DNA of 64,000 bases from an uncultured Eubacteriales bacterium (GCA_900545135.1 UQXL01000002.1:54790-118789); one strand, 5' to 3'. Shown: positions 25,067-34,710, numbered from the stretch's first letter. The notes: generated from the letters alone by a model not told the origin. Program-made: numbers and translations.

Positions 25067-27428
25067 GACATTTAACACACTCGAGTACAATAAAATATTG
25101 GAGACGCTCGTTTCGCAGGCCAGCTCAAATATGGCCAAGGACCGGCTCAGAGAGCTGAGGCCGATGACAAACGCGGCCGATATAAGAGACGCGCTGGCCG
25201 AAACTACAGAGGCGCAGACGGTGATTCTAAAGAAAGGCAATGCTCCGCTGGGGCAGCTCTATGACATAGCGGACAGCCTTTCCTACGCCCGCAAGGGCGG
25301 CAGCCTGACCATGAAACAGCTTCTGCAGATACTGTATAATCTGAAAGTGGCCGGCAACGTGATCACCTTTTTAAAGAGCGATCTGCCGGAACTGCCTATT
25401 CTTGACGGAATCAGAGATGCCGTCGTCACTTTTCCGAGACTTGCGGAAAACATCGACAGATGTATCCTGTCGGAAGACGAGATGGCCGACAGCGCTTCCC
25501 CTGAGCTTAAAAGCATAAGGCGAAGCATCGGCAGGCAGAACGACGCCATAAGAAACAAGCTCAGCAGCATACTGAATTCGGCAGACAACAGGTCTTATCT
25601 GCAGGACGCCATTGTGACGGTCAGAGACGGCAGATATGTGATACCTGTCAAGGCTGAGCACCGCGGCAGATTTTCCGGTATAATACACGATCAGTCCTCA
25701 AGCGGAGCCACGCTGTTCATCGAGCCGCAGGTCATAGTCAATATGAACAACGAGCTGCGGGAACTGGAACTGGCCGAAAAAGCCGAGGTGGACAGGATCC
25801 TGGCAGAATTGTCATCTGCCGTCGCCGAGCATTTTCATGAGATAACCAACAATCAGAATCTGCTGACGATGATGGACGTCATATTTGCCAAAGGCAAGCT
25901 TTCCATGACGATGGGAGGCGAGGAGCCGGAGGTGGCCGAAGGCGGAGAACTGAGGCTGAAAGAAGCACGCCATCCGCTGATAGACAGGCAGAAGGTGGTA
26001 CCTATAGACGTGAAGCTGGGCGGCGATTACAGGACTCTGGTGGTGACCGGACCCAACACGGGAGGCAAGACTGTAACCCTCAAGACCGTAGGCTTGCTGG
26101 TTCTGATGGCACAGAGCGGACTTCACATACCGGCATCTTCCGGCAGCCGGATTCCGGTCTTTGACCATGTTTTCGCAGACATAGGCGACGAGCAGAGCAT
26201 AGAGCAGAGCTTGTCGACATTTTCTTCCCACATGAGAAATATCGTGTCGATTTTGGGCGAGGTGGATAAAAATTCGCTGGTACTGCTGGATGAGCTGGGC
26301 GCCGGAACCGACCCGACCGAGGGGGCGGCTCTTGCCATCGCCATACTGGAGAATCTCAAAGCATGGGGCGCCTGTACCATCGCTACGACTCACTATAACG
26401 AACTGAAAAAATACGCTCTTTCCGCAGACGGAGTCGAAAACGGCTCGATGGAGTTTAACGTCGACACGCTGAGCCCGACTTACAGGCTTATGACAGGTGT
26501 TCCCGGCAAGTCCAACGCTTTTGAGATTTCAAGGAAGCTGGGACTTTCCGAGGAACTGATAGACAGAGCTTCAACCCTCCTTGAGCGGGGCGACATAGAG
26601 TTTGAAGACGTGATAAGCGCCATAGAAGCTGACAAGAGAAAAGCCGAGGAAGAAAGAGACGAGGCCGTTCTTCTCAACGTTTCCATGAAGAAGCAGAAAG
26701 AAGAGCTGGATAAGCGGCAGGCGCGGCTGGAGGAAAAGGAAAGAGAGATAATCCGCAGAGCCAAGGAAGAAGCCAGGGACATTCTCAGGGAAGCCAGAGA
26801 AACGGCCAGCGACGTCAGCAGAGAACTGCGTCAGCTGTCCAAGGCTGAAAGTCTCGGAGAGAGAAACAGGCGGTTCGCGGAAAGCCGCGGCAAGCTCAAA
26901 GCGGCGGAGGACAAATTCGCCGAGCGGATGATAAAGAGAGTCAATCAAAGCCCTGTCAAAGCCGATAAGCTGAAAATCGGCGACAGAGTAAAAGTTCTGA
27001 CTTTGGATCAGACCGGAGAAATCCTTTCTCTTCCTGACGACAAAGGCGATCTTACAGTCAAAATAGGGATCATGAAAGTCAGTATAAACGTCAGCGACCT
27101 GATGTTTATGGAAGAACCCGCTGAAAGAGAAGAAAAGCGAAAGGGAAGATACGGAAGCCTGTACAGAGCCAAGGCGCAGACCGTGTCGCCGTCCATAAAC
27201 GTCCAGGGGAAATATCTCGACGACGCCGTGATGGACGTGGACAAATATCTGGACGACGCTTATATGGCAGGACTCAGAGAAGTCACGGTCATCCACGGAA
27301 GAGGAGAAGGAATTTTAAAAGAGGGCCTGAGAAAGCTGTTTAAAAGACATAAACACGTGGCATCCTACAGAAAAGGCGGCTATAACGAGGGCGGAGACGG
27401 AGTGACTGTAGTCACACTCAAGGATTAG
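25056..27428 (+). CDS. mutS2: Endonuclease MutS2
   Basis: MutS-family ATPase of about 790 residues without the mismatch-recognition domain. Clamp/lever helices fill the first 320 residues; the ATPase has Walker A VTGPNTGGKTVTLKT (about 326-340), Walker B SLVLLDELGAGTDPTEG and the ATTHYNELKKYA motif. A coiled coil (about 510-640) leads to the C-terminal Smr nuclease domain with VTVIHGRGEGILKEGLRKLFKRH. MutS2 acts in suppression of recombination and in ribosome-collision rescue in Firmicutes. The ATG at 25056 overlaps the zapA stop; a TTG upstream is in frame but lies within the zapA coiled coil. Confidence 0.95.
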   Translation: MKSKTFNTLEYNKILETLVSQASSNMAKDRLRELRPMTNAADIRDALAETTEAQTVILKKGNAPLGQLYDIADSLSYARKGGSLTMKQLLQILYNLKVAGNVITFLKSDLPELPILDGIRDAVVTFPRLAENIDRCILSEDEMADSASPELKSIRRSIGRQNDAIRNKLSSILNSADNRSYLQDAIVTVRDGRYVIPVKAEHRGRFSGIIHDQSSSGATLFIEPQVIVNMNNELRELELAEKAEVDRILAELSSAVAEHFHEITNNQNLLTMMDVIFAKGKLSMTMGGEEPEVAEGGELRLKEARHPLIDRQKVVPIDVKLGGDYRTLVVTGPNTGGKTVTLKTVGLLVLMAQSGLHIPASSGSRIPVFDHVFADIGDEQSIEQSLSTFSSHMRNIVSILGEVDKNSLVLLDELGAGTDPTEGAALAIAILENLKAWGACTIATTHYNELKKYALSADGVENGSMEFNVDTLSPTYRLMTGVPGKSNAFEISRKLGLSEELIDRASTLLERGDIEFEDVISAIEADKRKAEEERDEAVLLNVSMKKQKEELDKRQARLEEKEREIIRRAKEEARDILREARETASDVSRELRQLSKAESLGERNRRFAESRGKLKAAEDKFAERMIKRVNQSPVKADKLKIGDRVKVLTLDQTGEILSLPDDKGDLTVKIGIMKVSINVSDLMFMEEPAEREEKRKGRYGSLYRAKAQTVSPSINVQGKYLDDAVMDVDKYLDDAYMAGLREVTVIHGRGEGILKEGLRKLFKRHKHVASYRKGGYNEGGDGVTVVTLKD

Positions 27429-27450
27429 CATATGAAAAGGAGTAAAGAAT

Positions 27451-27891
27451 ATGTTTATTATCAGTAAATGCCTTTTAGGAGAAAACTGCAAGTACGACGG
27501 CGGAAACAACAGAAACGAGGAAGTGATAGAGTTCTGCAAGACCCACGAATACATCGCCGTATGCCCGGAAACCTCAGGAAAGCTGCCATGTCCCAGACCA
27601 CCGGCCGAAAGAGTCGGAGACAGGATAATAGATAAGAACGGCAACGACGTTACCTTCTATTTCCGCGAGGGCGCGTATACATGTTTCCTCGACTGCCTGA
27701 AAGAAGCAGTGGTCAGGGGAGAAAGGCTTGAGGGGGCCATACTCAAGGCCAACAGTCCATCCTGCGGCCACGGACAGATCTATGACGGAACCTTCACCGG
27801 AACTCTTATAGAGGGAAACGGAATTTTCGCCCAGATAGTTGAGAACGATAATATAGAAATTATCACTGAAAAGGAGAAGATAAAATGGTAA
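27451..27891 (+). CDS. DUF523 family protein
   Basis: A 146-residue cytoplasmic protein of the widespread DUF523 family, recognisable from the N-terminus FIISKCLLGENCKYDGGNNRN, the central CPETSGKLPCPRPPAER and AILKANSPSCGHGQIYDGTF. Conserved cysteines suggest a metal or persulfide role, but no function is established. The last 7 bp overlap the start of argS, whose ribosome-binding site AAGGAG lies inside this gene, so the two are translationally linked. Confidence 0.92.
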   Translation: MFIISKCLLGENCKYDGGNNRNEEVIEFCKTHEYIAVCPETSGKLPCPRPPAERVGDRIIDKNGNDVTFYFREGAYTCFLDCLKEAVVRGERLEGAILKANSPSCGHGQIYDGTFTGTLIEGNGIFAQIVENDNIEIITEKEKIKW

Positions 27892-29603
27892 ACTTCAAGG
27901 AAGAGATAGCTAAGCTGATAGCCGGTCAGGTTGAGGGGCTTTCTGAGAGCGAGGCGCTTGAAATAGTCGAGATACATCAGGACTCCAAGATGGGAGACTA
28001 CGCTTTCCCATGCTTCAAGCTGGCCAAAACTCTGAGAAAAGCGCCGCCGATGATCGCTTCCGACATCGCATCTAAAATAGAGGGAAATAAGATGTTTGCG
28101 AAGGTCGAGCAGGTCAACGCCTACGTCAATATGTTCATTTCCCGGGAAGAACTGGTCAAAGACGTGGTCGGCGAAGTTCTCCGCGAGGGAGAGGATTACG
28201 GCAAGAGTAGCGTAGGCGGCGGCAAGACGGTCATCGTGGAGTTCTCATCGCCTAACATCGCCAAGCCTTTTCATATAGGTCACATAAGGAGCACCGTAAT
28301 CGGAAACTCGATAAACAAGCTCTATTCAGCCATGGGCTACAACGTAGTGCGCATAAACCATCTGGGAGATTACGGTACCCAGTTCGGCAAGATGATCTGC
28401 GCCTACAGGCATTGGGGAAATAAGGAGGACGTCATCAAGGAACCTATCAAGACGCTACTCCATTACTATACGAAATTCCACGAAGAAGTGGAAAAGCATC
28501 CTGAGCTGGACGACGAAGCGAGACAGATATTCACCAGGCTGGAGCACGGTGAAAAAGAGGAAACAGAGCTTTGGCAGTGGTTCAGGGACGAGAGCCTCAA
28601 GGAATTCAACAGAGTTTACAAGATGCTGGGTATAGAATTCGATTCCTATGCCGGCGAAAGCTTTTATTCCGACAAGATGCCTGCGGTAGTCCAGATGCTC
28701 AAGGACAAGAACCTGATTCAAAAGTCTCAGGGCGCTGAAATAGTGGATCTGGAGCCTTACGGACTGACTCCGGCCCTCATAACCAAGTCGGACGGCTCGT
28801 CTCTGTACATCACAAGAGATATAGCCGCGTCGATATACAGAAAGAAAACTTATGATTTTTACAAGAATATATACGTTGTAGCCTCTCAGCAGAACCTGCA
28901 TTTCCAGCAGTGGATAAAGATAATAGAGCTGCTGGGCTTTGACTGGGCGAGAGACAACGTGCACGTTCCGTTCGGTCTTGTGAGCCTTGAAGAAGGAACC
29001 ATGTCTACACGCCACGGCAGAGTGGTTTTCCTCGAGGACGTTCTCAACAGAGCTGTGGAGCAGACCAAGGAGATCATCAGGGAAAAGGGCGTGAACACGG
29101 ACAATGTGGAAGAGACTGCAAAGCAGGTTGGAATAGGCGCTGTCATCTTCCAGGAGCTTTCCAACAACAGGATAAAGGACTATGTGTTCTCATGGGATAA
29201 GGTCCTCGACTTCAACGGAGAGACCGGACCTTACGTACAGTATACCTATGCCAGAGCCGCCAGCGTACTGAGAAACGCGGGAGAAGAAGCGGCCGCCAAG
29301 GCTGGCGACCTTTCCAACGTAAAAGCAGGTCACATAGTGAGCGAAAGCGCTTATCAGCTGGCGAAGCTGATATACGCTCTGCCGCAGGTGGTGATAGACG
29401 CCGGTGAAAAATACGAGCCGTCGGTACTGACCAGACATATCGTCGATTTGGCGCAGGCTTTCAACCGTTTTTACCACGACGAGCATATACTGGTGGACGA
29501 CGAGGAAGAAAAGGTGAGCAAACTGGCTCTGGTCACTGCCGCCAAGACTGCCATCAGGAACGGCCTTGCGCTGCTGGGCATGGAAGCTCCGGAGAGAATG
29601 TAG
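27885..29603 (+). CDS. argS: Arginyl-tRNA synthetase
   Basis: Class I synthetase charging tRNA-Arg, 572 aa. The HIGH-type motif is seen in NIAKPFHIGHIRSTVIGNSI (about 124-143), YVVASQQNLHFQQW and the KMSKS-equivalent GTMSTRHGRVVFL (about 370), which lacks the canonical lysines as usual in ArgRS. The C-terminal DALR anticodon-binding domain begins near GPYVQYTYARAASVLRN. The start overlaps DUF523 by 7 bp. Confidence 0.97.
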   Translation: MVNFKEEIAKLIAGQVEGLSESEALEIVEIHQDSKMGDYAFPCFKLAKTLRKAPPMIASDIASKIEGNKMFAKVEQVNAYVNMFISREELVKDVVGEVLREGEDYGKSSVGGGKTVIVEFSSPNIAKPFHIGHIRSTVIGNSINKLYSAMGYNVVRINHLGDYGTQFGKMICAYRHWGNKEDVIKEPIKTLLHYYTKFHEEVEKHPELDDEARQIFTRLEHGEKEETELWQWFRDESLKEFNRVYKMLGIEFDSYAGESFYSDKMPAVVQMLKDKNLIQKSQGAEIVDLEPYGLTPALITKSDGSSLYITRDIAASIYRKKTYDFYKNIYVVASQQNLHFQQWIKIIELLGFDWARDNVHVPFGLVSLEEGTMSTRHGRVVFLEDVLNRAVEQTKEIIREKGVNTDNVEETAKQVGIGAVIFQELSNNRIKDYVFSWDKVLDFNGETGPYVQYTYARAASVLRNAGEEAAAKAGDLSNVKAGHIVSESAYQLAKLIYALPQVVIDAGEKYEPSVLTRHIVDLAQAFNRFYHDEHILVDDEEEKVSKLALVTAAKTAIRNGLALLGMEAPERM

Positions 29604-29631
29604 GGCTTGCTTTGGCCGAGGTTGTGACAGC

Positions 29632-29667
29632 GGTTTTAACCGAGGTTTTAATCGAGGTTTTGGCCGA
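29632..29667 (+). repeat. Three 12-bp tandem repeats between argS and a small membrane gene
   Basis: GGTTTTAACCGA, GGTTTTAATCGA and GGTTTTGGCCGA stand head to tail directly after argS. The 140-bp gap holds no gene that I can support. Confidence 0.8.
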
Positions 29668-29745
29668 GCGTCCGGGAAATCCGAGCTTAAGCAAGGAGCC
29701 GCAGCGCGCGGCATGACTTTAAGTATCAAGGAAATATATTGCGAG

Positions 29746-29916
29746 ATGGAAGAGAATAAAACTACAGTAGTAAAAAAGACTGTGAAATCAGGAATTACCT
29801 TTGGCAGCGCCCTGGCGATGGTAATCAGCTATACGACATGGAAATCAGTGGGCTGGGCAATAATTCACGGATTGTTTAGCTGGGTGTATGTCATATATTT
29901 TCTTTTGCGCTATTAG
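29746..29916 (+). CDS. Small conserved membrane protein
   Basis: A 56-residue protein: a short charged start (MEENKTTVVKKTVKSG) then two membrane segments (about 17-33 and 38-55, FGSALAMVISYTTW and GWAIIHGLFSWVYVIYFLL). Very similar small proteins occur in many Clostridia without known function. The frame is open further upstream into argS, but that part is made of low-complexity Gly/Arg/Phe repeats, and AAGGA before 29746 favours the short form. Confidence 0.7.
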   Translation: MEENKTTVVKKTVKSGITFGSALAMVISYTTWKSVGWAIIHGLFSWVYVIYFLLRY

Positions 29917-30036
29917 CTTAAAATTGGCTGAAATTTAGCTGAAAGCTCATGGCGCACGTTTGGCCGCTGGAGCTGCGAACCAGGCCTGGGCGAAACAAAA
30001 GCCCAATAAAAGAACGAAAGGAACAGGAAAACAGTT

Positions 30037-30909
30037 ATGCGATATGTAGGAGACATTTACAGACCGCCCAGTGAAGCTTACAGCCTTCTGGTACAGGTGA
30101 CCATCGGCTGCTCTCATAACAAGTGTACTTTCTGCAACATGTTCAAGGAAAAACAGTTCAAAGTACGCAAGCAGGAAGAAGTGCTGGAAGATCTGGCATG
30201 GGCCAGAGAACACTATTCCAAAGTCAAGAGGATGTTTCTCTGCGACGGAGACGCTTTATGCCTGGCCACAAGCAAACTTCTTGTGATACTGGACTATATC
30301 AGAGATAACTTCCCTGAATGTGAGAGAGTCACTCTCTACGGAAGAGCCACCGATGTACTGCGCAAAACGCCTGAGGAGCTGAAAACCCTCAAGGAACACG
30401 GAGTGACGATGGTCTATCTCGGTGCGGAATCGGGAAGCAGCAAAGTCCTGGAGATTATCAACAAGGGAGAGACCAGGCAGCAGCTGATAGATGCGGTACG
30501 CAGACTGGAAGACATAGGCATAATGACGTCCGTTACTTTCATCAGCGGCCTCGGCGGACCGGATCTCTGGGAGGAGCACGCCATAGAGACAGGAAAGATG
30601 ATAACTGAGATGAACGCATCTTATGTCAGCCTACTGACGCTGATGCTCCAGCCTCCCGCTCCTATGTACGATGATTATAAGGCCGGAAAGTTCAAGCCCC
30701 TCACGGCTGAAGAGGTGCTGGCGGAAACATGTCTTATGCTTAAACACGCAAAACCATCAAAGCCATGTGTTTTCCGCAGCAACCACGCCTCCAACTACGT
30801 GTCCCTGAGAGGAAATCTGCCGGAGGACAATGAAAGCATGATACAATCGCTTAAACGCTGCATGGAAGATAAAGGTCTTCTCAAAGACGAGAGGTTCAGA
30901 ATGTTATAA
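30037..30909 (+). CDS. Radical SAM protein (Elp3-like fold)
   Basis: A 290-residue iron-sulfur enzyme. The cluster motif is C-x4-C-x2-C (CSHNKCTFC at about 25-33), a variant of the usual C-x3-C-x2-C and typical for this family of small clostridial radical SAM proteins. YLGAESGSSKVLEIINKG and SVTFISGLGGPD match the SAM-binding barrel. The substrate is unknown. It is followed after 2 bp by a second radical SAM gene and after that by a TPR gene, forming a three-gene operon. Confidence 0.88.
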   Translation: MRYVGDIYRPPSEAYSLLVQVTIGCSHNKCTFCNMFKEKQFKVRKQEEVLEDLAWAREHYSKVKRMFLCDGDALCLATSKLLVILDYIRDNFPECERVTLYGRATDVLRKTPEELKTLKEHGVTMVYLGAESGSSKVLEIINKGETRQQLIDAVRRLEDIGIMTSVTFISGLGGPDLWEEHAIETGKMITEMNASYVSLLTLMLQPPAPMYDDYKAGKFKPLTAEEVLAETCLMLKHAKPSKPCVFRSNHASNYVSLRGNLPEDNESMIQSLKRCMEDKGLLKDERFRML

Positions 30910-30911
30910 TT

Positions 30912-32441
30912 ATGAAGATATTGCTGACGACTTTAAATTCACAATACGTGCACAGCAACCCGGCGCTGAAGTATTTGTATACAGTTACGGCAGACAGTCC
31001 GGCTGACGTCAATATCGCTGAATTCACCATCAACAACGAACCATCTTATGTATACGGTGAAATCCTGAGATCAGGCTGCGATATGGTCTGCTTTTCGTGC
31101 TACGTATGGAATATAGAACAGACCAGGGTGCTGGCCTCAGATTTGAAAAAAGCCGCGCCCGAGATGAAGATAGCTGTGGGCGGGCCGGAGGTGAGCTTTG
31201 AGCCTCATGTTTTCGCCGTGGAAAACCCATGGGTCGATTACATAATGTGCGGCGAGGGCGAATATTCTTTTTACCGCCTGTGCCAGCTGCTTGTTGAAGC
31301 CGAAGAAAACGGCCGTCCCGGATATTCGGATGATTTTAACACAGTTCCCGGCCTTGTCTACAGGCAGGAGGGGAAAGTATATGTAAATCCGCAGATAGAG
31401 CCGATGGATTTTCAGCTCATACCTTTTCCATATTCGGTGCTCGAGTGCGAACTCGACAAGGTGGTCTACTATGAATCGTCAAGGGGTTGTCCGTTTCGCT
31501 GCAGTTACTGTCTGTCCTCGATAGACAAGTCGGTGAGGGCTCTTTCCATGGAAAGAGTGAAAGGAGATCTGGGCTATTTTCTCTATAAAAAAGTAAAACA
31601 GGTCAAATTCATAGACAGGACGTTCAACTACGACGAGGCCAGAGCCTATGAAATATTCAAATATCTCATAGATAACGACAACGGCGTGACAAATTTCCAC
31701 TTTGAAATATGCGCCGACCTGATGAGCGAAAGGCTTATCGCGCTGCTGAAGACGACGCGGAAAGGACTCTTTCAGCTGGAGATAGGCATACAGTCGACAA
31801 ACCCTGAAACTTTGGCGGCTATAAATAGAAAAGAAAACGTATATCCGGTGCTTTACAATACGGAAAAACTGCTGGAGGCAGGGAACATACATATTCACGT
31901 CGACCTGATAGCCGGACTCCCATATGAGACTTACCAGCTGTTCGCCAGGTCGTTCGACAAGGTGTATGCTCTCGGGGCCGACATGCTCCAGATGGGCTTT
32001 CTCAAAGTCTTAAAGGGAACGCCTATGGACGGGGAAAGGCTCAAATACGGCATAAAGGCCAGGGCGCGCGCGCCTTACGAGGTGATATCCACCAGATGGC
32101 TCAGCGCCATGGAGCTGGTCAGACTCAAGTCCATAGAGAAAGTGCTGGACATATTTTATAACAGAAAAGGCTTTTCCTCTACGCTGGACTTTCTTATGAA
32201 AGCCCTGGAAAAGACGCCTTTCAGGCTGTATGAAGCTTTGGCGGATTATTATTACAGCAGAGGCTTTCAGCATAAAAACCATAAAAAAGAGGACCAATAC
32301 AGGATATTGCGCAGCTTTTGCGCAGAGAACCTGACAGAGGAACTTAGGGAGCAGGCTTTCGCAGCGTTGCAGAGGGATTTGGAAGAGACGTTTGCGCCTG
32401 AAGAAGTGAAAAGATTTCTTAAAAGAGGATGGGAGATATAG
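30912..32441 (+). CDS. B12-binding-domain radical SAM protein (DUF4080 type)
   Basis: A 509-residue enzyme with an N-terminal Rossmann-like cobalamin-binding domain (about 1-130, MVCFSCYVWNIEQTRVL, IAVGGPEVSF), a radical SAM domain with C-x3-C-x2-C (CPFRCSYC, about residues 194-201) and a C-terminal DUF4080 region (QMGFLKVLKGTPMDGERLKYG). The cobalamin domain lacks the DxHxxG ligand motif, as in many of this class. The reaction is unknown; tRNA or small-molecule modification is possible. It ties this organism to a need for cobalamin, relevant to the uptake locus at 38-50 kb. Confidence 0.87.
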   Translation: MKILLTTLNSQYVHSNPALKYLYTVTADSPADVNIAEFTINNEPSYVYGEILRSGCDMVCFSCYVWNIEQTRVLASDLKKAAPEMKIAVGGPEVSFEPHVFAVENPWVDYIMCGEGEYSFYRLCQLLVEAEENGRPGYSDDFNTVPGLVYRQEGKVYVNPQIEPMDFQLIPFPYSVLECELDKVVYYESSRGCPFRCSYCLSSIDKSVRALSMERVKGDLGYFLYKKVKQVKFIDRTFNYDEARAYEIFKYLIDNDNGVTNFHFEICADLMSERLIALLKTTRKGLFQLEIGIQSTNPETLAAINRKENVYPVLYNTEKLLEAGNIHIHVDLIAGLPYETYQLFARSFDKVYALGADMLQMGFLKVLKGTPMDGERLKYGIKARARAPYEVISTRWLSAMELVRLKSIEKVLDIFYNRKGFSSTLDFLMKALEKTPFRLYEALADYYYSRGFQHKNHKKEDQYRILRSFCAENLTEELREQAFAALQRDLEETFAPEEVKRFLKRGWEI

Positions 32442-32444
32442 AAG

Positions 32445-33461
32445 ATGGACATGCTTAACAGAGATGACAGGATAGGAGCATATTTGCGGTCGCATACCGA
32501 TGATTTCGTATTCGACGAGCTCTCTGAAAATTATCTGAAAAAGGCGGAACTCACAGAGGTCCTGACGGGAGTTCCCGTTCCTATACGCAAAACCGAGCTC
32601 AACTCCATTTCGACCCTCGCCATAGCCAGAAATATGGCATTTATAATGGGATGCGACCCGAGATTCAAATACAGAGAAAATTATATCGCCTTTATAATGA
32701 AATTCTTTGATCAGCGTTTTGCGCAGGGACTGATAGCCGACGGCGTGGAGGCGGCTCAAAGGAATGAGTTTGAATACGCCTGCATACAGTTCAGGGCGGC
32801 GATGGTCATAGACCCCTCCAGCATAGACGCTGTATACTGCTACGGTCGCGCCTGCAAGGACGTATACGAGAACGGGGAAGAAGAGGATTTGATAGCCCGC
32901 TTTAAGGCTGAATCCATCGAGGCTTTCGAGGAAGTGACTCTCCGCAAGCCAGATTTTGCCGAAAGCTATTATTTTTTAGGCTACGGATACATAAATCTCG
33001 GCCTTTATGTAAAAGCTAAGTTAACGTGGGAAGAATTCGTCAAACTTTCCGGCGATGAGGAAAAGAAGAAAGAAATCAGAGAGCGGCTCGCTCTTCTTAA
33101 AGAACCGGTGGAAATCGAAGAGGGCTATAACATGATCCTCTCAGGCCGCATGGCGGAGGGCGCGGAAATCCTCAGTAAATACACGGACAGCAGATTTTCC
33201 GACTGGTGGCCGCTGTGGTACTATCTCGGAGTCGCCCACAAGGGAATGAACATGGCAGAGGAGGCAATAGATGATTTTCTGAAAGTTCTCAGACTTTCTC
33301 CCAGCAACACGGACACCATGAAAGAGCTGGTGAAGCTCTATGAAGCCGCCGGCGACGAAGAAAAGGCAGAAAAATACAGAAAAAAAGCGGCTCTTGTAGT
33401 TGAAAACGTTGAAAAAGACAGGCTTGAGGCCATGGCAGGAAAAAATGAAAAATTGTCATAA
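32445..33461 (+). CDS. Tetratricopeptide-repeat protein
   Basis: A 338-residue soluble protein without signal peptide. Several helical repeats of about 34 residues can be seen, for example EYACIQFRAAMVIDPSSIDAVYCYGRACKD and AEEAIDDFLKVLRLSPSNTDTMKELVKLYEAAGDEEKAEKY. TPR proteins mediate protein-protein contacts; the partner is not evident. It starts 3 bp after the radical SAM gene and is probably co-translated. Confidence 0.8.
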   Translation: MDMLNRDDRIGAYLRSHTDDFVFDELSENYLKKAELTEVLTGVPVPIRKTELNSISTLAIARNMAFIMGCDPRFKYRENYIAFIMKFFDQRFAQGLIADGVEAAQRNEFEYACIQFRAAMVIDPSSIDAVYCYGRACKDVYENGEEEDLIARFKAESIEAFEEVTLRKPDFAESYYFLGYGYINLGLYVKAKLTWEEFVKLSGDEEKKKEIRERLALLKEPVEIEEGYNMILSGRMAEGAEILSKYTDSRFSDWWPLWYYLGVAHKGMNMAEEAIDDFLKVLRLSPSNTDTMKELVKLYEAAGDEEKAEKYRKKAALVVENVEKDRLEAMAGKNEKLS

Positions 33462-33467
33462 TTATAC

Positions 33468-33496
33468 TTGACACGCCATATATGTTAATGTATAAT
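33468..33496 (+). promoter_or_regulatory. Strong SigA-type promoter of the tRNA cluster
   Basis: Consensus TTGACA (33468-33473), 17-bp spacer and perfect TATAAT (33491-33496), about 33 bp before tRNA-Asn. Confidence 0.92.
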
Positions 33497-33528
33497 CATA
33501 TTGTTGTCGCACAAAGGCAACTTTTTGT

Positions 33529-33603
<75 letters not shown>

Positions 33604-33611
33604 ATTTTTTT

Positions 33612-33700
33612 GCCGGAGTGGCGGAATTGGCAGACGCACAGGACTTAAAATCCTGCGATCCTTACCGATCGTACCGGTTCGACCCCGGTCTCCGGCACCA
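33612..33700 (+). tRNA. tRNA-Leu (TAA)
   Basis: 89 nt with a long variable arm, typical of class II tRNA-Leu. Acceptor arms GCCGGAG/CTCCGGC, anticodon TAA at 33646-33648, CCA encoded. Only 8 bp separate it from tRNA-Asn. Confidence 0.97.
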
Positions 33701-33822
33701 ACCCTTGGAGTGTGTTTTGACGGAGACATATTTAAAGGGTCGACTGAATACAATATAATATGGCTTATGAAGTTATATGACGCTTGGCACTGCGGAGACG
33801 CGGAGGCCGGTGCCGATGACGA

Positions 33823-33898
<76 letters not shown>

Positions 33899-33900
33899 AA

Positions 33901-33940
33901 CACATAAAAACAGCGCCCTAAAAGGCGCTGTTTTTATGTG
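33901..33940. terminator. Very strong terminator after the tRNA cluster
   Basis: A perfect 17-bp stem (33901-33917 with 33924-33940) with a 6-nt loop and A/T runs, 2 bp after the CCA of tRNA-fMet. The symmetric A and T runs make it bidirectional. Confidence 0.95.
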
Positions 33941-33948
33941 TTTAATTA

Positions 33949-33980
33949 TGGCTGAGAGGACTTGAACCTGAAGCCACAGA
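33949..33980 (-). other. Possible tRNA 3'-end fragment (T-arm-like), candidate attachment-site relic
   Basis: On the minus strand the sequence contains GGTTCAAGTCC, matching the consensus T-loop of a tRNA, followed by TCTCAGCCA. No anticodon arm precedes it, and the T-stem pairs only partly. It lies just outside the tRNA terminator at the border to accessory genes, where an integrated element might have left an att site. Weak evidence. Confidence 0.25.
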
Positions 33981-34037
33981 AAAAAACGCTATAAATGGCT
34001 GTTTCAAGACGTTTACATTTGTATTTTTGCAATTTTA

Positions 34038-34069
34038 AAAAGCATCTCTCACTTTCGGGAGAGGCTTTT
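34038..34069 (+). terminator. Hairpin with T tract
   Basis: AAAAGC and CTCTC (34038-34050) pair with GAGAG and GCTTTT (34059-34069), with a 2-nt bulge. The stretch 33981-34270 otherwise holds no gene; no HicA toxin frame is visible in it. A second small hairpin lies at about 34226-34248. Confidence 0.6.
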
Positions 34070-34270
34070 ACAATGTATTTGAGATTTTGAGAAGAAATAA
34101 GCGGCATGAAAGGAAAATACGTATGAAACTATTGGAAAGTATGTATTAAATGTGTACAATTATGATGTAAGGGTAAATCCTCAGGAGATGGGACTTATAA
34201 GTTCCGTTAAAATGAAACGATAAATAGCCCGTTAAAAAAGCCGGGCTGACTTTAAAGGAGGTCAATAGAT

Positions 34271-34705
34271 ATGAAAAAGGTTTATCCGGTTATTTTTACA
34301 GATACCAGTACAAATATACTGATAGAAGTTCCAGACTTAAAAATACTCACAGAGGCGAACGAAGAGGGGGATAAAAAAGCGTCTTTTGCGGATGCTATTA
34401 TAACCGCGAGAGATGCAATAGGACTTTCATGCATTTCGGCGGAAGACGGAGGAAGTTTGGTGGCCGAAGCTTCAGCGTTTTACGAAATAGACGCGGCGAA
34501 AGGAACCTTTGCAGAGGAGGGAAAAAGCATCGTTTCTCTTGTAGACGTCGACTTGGCAGAGTACCGCCGAAAGGTAGATAATAAAACGGTAAGGAGAAAC
34601 GTGACCTTGCCGAATTGGCTGAATCAAGAGGCAGAGGCTGCAAATTTAAATGTCTCAAGAGTATTGCAAGAAGCTTTGATGCAAAAATTAGATGTGCATA
34701 GATGA
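34271..34705 (+). CDS. HicB-family antitoxin, without a HicA partner
   Basis: A 144-residue protein with the degraded RNase-H-like HicB domain at the N-terminus (YPVIFTDTSTNILIEVPDL, SFADAIITARDAIGL) and a ribbon-helix-helix DNA-binding tail (RRNVTLPNWLNQEAEAANLNVSRVLQEAL). AAAGGAGG precedes the ATG. HicB normally neutralises the small RNase HicA encoded next to it. Neither the 370 bp upstream nor the 160 bp downstream encode one, so this is an orphan. It may act as a repressor or be a relic. Confidence 0.85.
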   Translation: MKKVYPVIFTDTSTNILIEVPDLKILTEANEEGDKKASFADAIITARDAIGLSCISAEDGGSLVAEASAFYEIDAAKGTFAEEGKSIVSLVDVDLAEYRRKVDNKTVRRNVTLPNWLNQEAEAANLNVSRVLQEALMQKLDVHR

Positions 34706-34710
34706 CATTG

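Noticed and set aside
29566..29745. Longer N-terminus for the small membrane protein
   Set aside because: It overlaps argS and consists of Gly/Arg/Phe repeats encoded by the 12-bp array; conserved homologues match only the last 56 residues.
33785..33800. TTGGCACTG before tRNA-fMet as a sigma-54 -24 element
   Set aside because: No GC dinucleotide in TTGCW context at the -12 distance.
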